Position numbers and translations under genes: made by a program
Shown: positions 7,280-9,115 of the stretch, piece after piece
How positions within the stretch are numbered: position 1 is the stretch's first letter
How the letters are laid out: each line of letters begins with the position of its first letter
Notes under the pieces: generated by a model
What the model saw: the letters and a program-made list of their open reading frames with translations, nothing else
The model's database searches: none
Told to the model about the DNA's origin: nothing
NCBI GenBank assembly: GCA_910586805.1
Contig: CAJUJC010000028.1
Span: 10,614 to 19,728, forward strand
Reading direction: 5' to 3'
Length of the DNA: 9,115 nt
Source of the DNA: an uncultured Erysipelotrichales bacterium
Lineage (GTDB): Bacteria > Bacillota_I > Bacilli_A > Erysipelotrichales > Coprobacillaceae

Positions 7280-8122
7280 CTATTTTTTATCTGGAATTAT
7301 TAAACCAACTTGTTCAATAACTTTTTGTCCAGCTTCACTATTGATAAAATCGAACACAGCTTGTACTTCTTTACTTTGTTCACTGATTTTTCCTTTAGTA
7401 GCCATTACGAATGGTCTTTGTAAAGTGTAGCTTCCATCTTTAATAGTTTTTTCAGAAGCTTTTACACCATCTAATTTTAATGATTTAACTGTGTCATCAA
7501 CAACATCTAAAGAAACATAACCAATTGCTCCTGCTGTTTCACTAACTTTTGCCATTACTGCACCAGTTTCGTTTAATTCTTGAGCATATTTACAAGCATC
7601 TTCAATTCCTAAAATTTCTTCAAATGCTCCACGAGTTCCTGAACCAGCTTCACGTCCAACAACAACGATTGCTTGATCATCACCACCTAAATCTTTCCAG
7701 TTTGTAATTTCACCAGTATAGATTTTCTTTAAGTCATCAGTAGTTAAATCAGACACTTTGTTATCTTTATGAGTAACTACAGCAATACCATCAATAGCAA
7801 CAATATTTTCTTCAATTCCTTTTGCTTTTTCTTCATCTTTTAAAGCTCTTGAAGAATCTCCGATATCAGCAGTTCCATTTGTAACAGCTTCAATCCCTGC
7901 ACCTGAACCAGTAAATTGTGGTTCTAATGTTAAGTTTGGATATTCTTCAGTAATCGCTTCTTTTAAAGCATTTACGAATTTTTCCATAGATGTAGACCCG
8001 TTAAGGCTAACATTTCCGCTTACATCGTTTCCACTTGCAGAAGAATCATCACCAGATTCCCCACATCCAGTAAGCCCTAAGCATAATACTAATGTTAATA
8101 AAACTCCGAATACTTTTTTCAT
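7280..8122 (-). CDS. pstS: Phosphate-binding lipoprotein PstS
   Basis: A 280-residue substrate-binding protein that captures phosphate outside the membrane and delivers it to PstCA. It has a lipoprotein signal peptide: KK at 2-3, hydrophobic core 4-17 and lipobox LTGC with lipidated Cys20. A flexible Gly/Ser/Asp-rich linker (21-38) follows. Phosphate-contact segments are NGSTSM (41-46), TGSGAG (71-76), ADIGDSSR (85-92) and GREAGSGTRGAFEE (157-169), with the late AGAIGYVSLD segment also typical of the family. SD-like AAAGGG lies 10 nt before ATG 8122. As the first gene of the operon it is nearest the promoter. No hairpin sits in the 9-nt gap to pstC to explain the extra PstS made in other bacteria. 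Confidence 0.98.
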   Translation of the reverse strand: MKKVFGVLLTLVLCLGLTGCGESGDDSSASGNDVSGNVSLNGSTSMEKFVNALKEAITEEYPNLTLEPQFTGSGAGIEAVTNGTADIGDSSRALKDEEKAKGIEENIVAIDGIAVVTHKDNKVSDLTTDDLKKIYTGEITNWKDLGGDDQAIVVVGREAGSGTRGAFEEILGIEDACKYAQELNETGAVMAKVSETAGAIGYVSLDVVDDTVKSLKLDGVKASEKTIKDGSYTLQRPFVMATKGKISEQSKEVQAVFDFINSEAGQKVIEQVGLIIPDKK

Positions 8123-8141
8123 ATTTAATAATCCCTTTCTT

Positions 8142-8158
8142 TGTCTTTTCTTAAGACA
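8142..8158 (-). other. Small hairpin at the predicted 5' end of the pst mRNA
   Basis: TGTCTT and AAGACA pair perfectly (6 bp) around a 5-nt AAGAA loop. The stem begins within one base of the transcription start predicted from the -10 box at 8169-8164. It ends about 20 nt before the pstS ATG, leaving the SD free. A hairpin at an mRNA 5' terminus can protect against 5'-dependent decay; that role is inferred. Confidence 0.4.
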
Positions 8159-8163
8159 CCTAT

Positions 8164-8169
8164 ATAATA
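8164..8169 (-). promoter_or_regulatory. Predicted -10 box of the pst operon
   Basis: TATTAT (8169-8164) matches TATAAT at five of six positions and gives a start near 8157 with a leader of about 35 nt. An overlapping TATATA (8166-8161) is an alternative. The only -35-like hexamer, TTGATA (8196-8191), is 21 bp away, too far for good sigma-A contact. That is what one expects of an activator-dependent promoter. Confidence 0.5.
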
Positions 8170-8172
8170 ATC

Positions 8173-8184
8173 AAATTGCAATTT
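8173..8184. promoter_or_regulatory. 12-bp perfect palindrome in the pst promoter
   Basis: AAATTGCAATTT is its own reverse complement and lies between the Pho-box repeats and the -10 box, where a bound repressor would occlude RNA polymerase. It does not fit the direct-repeat pattern of PhoP sites. The binding protein is unknown, and AT-rich DNA yields such palindromes fairly often. Confidence 0.35.
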
Positions 8185-8190
8185 ACGATA

Positions 8191-8229
8191 TATCAATAAA
8201 TTGTATTTATTATGTTAAGTTTACGTAAA
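8191..8229 (-). promoter_or_regulatory. Predicted PhoP-binding Pho box (four hexamer repeats)
   Basis: Reading the minus strand, TTTACG, TTAACA, AATACA and TTGATA begin at 8229, 8218, 8207 and 8196, each separated by exactly 5 bp (11-bp period). They resemble the TT(A/T/C)ACA direct repeats bound by Bacillus PhoP dimers on one face of the helix. The second repeat matches TTAACA exactly; the others differ at one or two positions. The location just upstream of a weak promoter for pstS, in an operon that encodes PhoP and PhoR, supports the assignment. Confidence 0.65.
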
Positions 8230-8255
8230 GAAAAAAGAGAACCCTCAAGTTCTCT
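8230..8255 (-). terminator. Intrinsic terminator of the WYL regulator gene
   Basis: AGAGAAC, loop TTGAGG and GTTCTCT form a perfect 7-bp stem followed directly by a run of Ts. The stem starts at the A of the WYL gene's TAG stop codon, and its tail abuts the first Pho-box hexamer. It should insulate the pst promoter from upstream transcription. Confidence 0.85.
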
Positions 8256-9115
8256 ATTCATATATCCTTAACATAGCCCTTATTCGTGTCTTTACAATCT
8301 CTTTTAGACTTAAAGGAAAAACAACTTCAACCTTATCTTGAAGCATCATTATCCAGCCAATTAAACCATCTGATAAAGCCACATCTTTAATAAATGCTTC
8401 AATTCGACCATCAAAGCATTTATTTACATTAATATCTTGTCCAAACTGATTAACAACTTCTCTTAGTACACTAGATTCAAAAGCAATCTTTAAATCAATT
8501 CGTTCATTACTAACATACATATTAACATTATTTTCAAATTCTTTTTCCATATCGAAACGATCTTGAATATCTTCATAACTACTGCTATGATTTCTCACGA
8601 TACGCATTCGATCAATTCGATAAACACTTAAACTATCTTTTCTTTTATCAAAATAACCAATCAAATAATAATTAGAATTTCTAAGAATCAATTTATATGG
8701 GGAAATAACATATGTTTCAGGATTAAGATTACCATTAGTATGGTATACCTCTTGAAGAGCATTATCTTTGATATCATAACTAATATATTTAAAAGCAATA
8801 TTTTTGTGGTTATTAATTGCTTTGATTACCGTAGTTAAATTTAATAATAGATCATATGTTAATTCATTATCATTTTGATGTTCTGTATTTAAACGTTCCA
8901 TTTGAATAACCGAACTAATCAAAGCTAATTTATTAACTAAATCATTCGCTGATTTTTTATCAAGATTGGGATTAAATAAAACACTGTCAATTAATAGCTG
9001 CAGCTGTCCATCTTCAAAAAAATCCTCATCAATAATATAACCCCTTCTTCTAATTGTTTTTATTAACTGCTTATTACTCAAACAATAATAAAAATCATTA
9101 AGTTTTTTTATTAAA
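8254..9115 (-). CDS. WYL-domain transcriptional regulator (5' end outside window)
   Basis: WYL regulators combine an N-terminal winged helix with a ligand-sensing WYL domain and a C-terminal WCX domain. The frame is open to the window edge (286 residues visible). A TTG at 9081 looks like a start, but the frame continues upstream as KKLNDFYYCLSNKQLIKTI, which leads naturally into RRRGYIIDEDFFEDGQLQLLIDSVL, the linker that follows the winged helix in this family. The DNA-binding domain is therefore probably encoded just outside the window. The central region holds the WYL core: basic and aromatic IAFKYISYD, TYVISPYKLIL, the WYL-equivalent NYYLIGYF and YRIDRMR. The C-terminal part (IDLKIAFESSVLREVVNQFG onward) fits WCX. 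The ligand and targets are unknown. It lies directly upstream of, and in the same orientation as, the pst operon but is separated from it by a terminator, so a link to phosphate control is only speculation. Confidence 0.85.
   Translation of the reverse strand, partial: LIKKLNDFYYCLSNKQLIKTIRRRGYIIDEDFFEDGQLQLLIDSVLFNPNLDKKSANDLVNKLALISSVIQMERLNTEHQNDNELTYDLLLNLTTVIKAINNHKNIAFKYISYDIKDNALQEVYHTNGNLNPETYVISPYKLILRNSNYYLIGYFDKRKDSLSVYRIDRMRIVRNHSSSYEDIQDRFDMEKEFENNVNMYVSNERIDLKIAFESSVLREVVNQFGQDINVNKCFDGRIEAFIKDVALSDGLIGWIMMLQDKVEVVFPLSLKEIVKTRIRAMLRIYE

Noticed and set aside
7167..7430. Plus-strand 87-residue frame spanning the pstS/pstC junction
   Set aside because: It is antisense to two confidently identified genes and has no SD or family features; frames at 5148-5336 and 6134-6376 were rejected for the same reason.
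8123..8230. Riboswitch or attenuator in the pst leader
   Set aside because: The predicted leader is only about 35 nt and holds one small hairpin, with no terminator or aptamer-like structure.
1..9115. CRISPR arrays, tRNA or rRNA genes, insertion sequences, phage genes
   Set aside because: I found no regularly spaced long repeats, no cloverleaf or rRNA-like sequence, and no transposase, integrase or phage protein in any plausible frame.

Overview
The window is a low-GC, AT-rich stretch of bacterial chromosome. It most likely comes from the Bacillota, and the overall style of the proteins suggests an Erysipelotrichia-like gut Firmicute; that lineage call is an inference from style, not from a marker gene. 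Every recognisable gene lies on the minus strand, so transcription runs from high to low coordinates.

From right to left: (1) 9115-8254 is the C-terminal part of a WYL-domain regulator whose 5' end lies outside the window; it ends in an intrinsic terminator. (2) 8253-8123 is the pst control region. It holds four Pho-box-like hexamers at an exact 11-bp period, a 12-bp perfect palindrome, a -10-like box and a small hairpin at the predicted mRNA 5' end. (3) 8122-1679 is a compact seven-gene phosphate operon, pstS-pstC-pstA-pstB-phoU-phoP-phoR, with junctions from 8-nt overlaps to 12-nt gaps, closed by a strong terminator at 1680-1651. (4) 1591-872 is a HEAT-like helical-repeat protein with an extended -10 promoter placed so that its mRNA should be leaderless. 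(5) 819-118 is a DegV-family (fatty-acid-binding) gene that looks broken: an in-frame TGA interrupts the conserved N-terminal DSSCDL motif and the C-terminal roughly 50 residues are missing. (6) 117-1 has no recognisable gene, only weak AT-rich hairpins.

The phosphate operon is a complete import and sensing unit. Lipoprotein PstS captures phosphate, PstC/PstA form the channel, PstB supplies ATP hydrolysis, PhoU relays transporter state, and the PhoR kinase with the PhoP regulator controls transcription. The predicted Pho boxes ahead of pstS imply that PhoP activates its own operon. I do not see a new multi-gene system. The points most worth a second look are the TGA-interrupted DegV gene, the predicted leaderless HEAT-protein mRNA, the layered pstS control region, and two terminators whose stems begin inside the TAG stop codon of the preceding gene.
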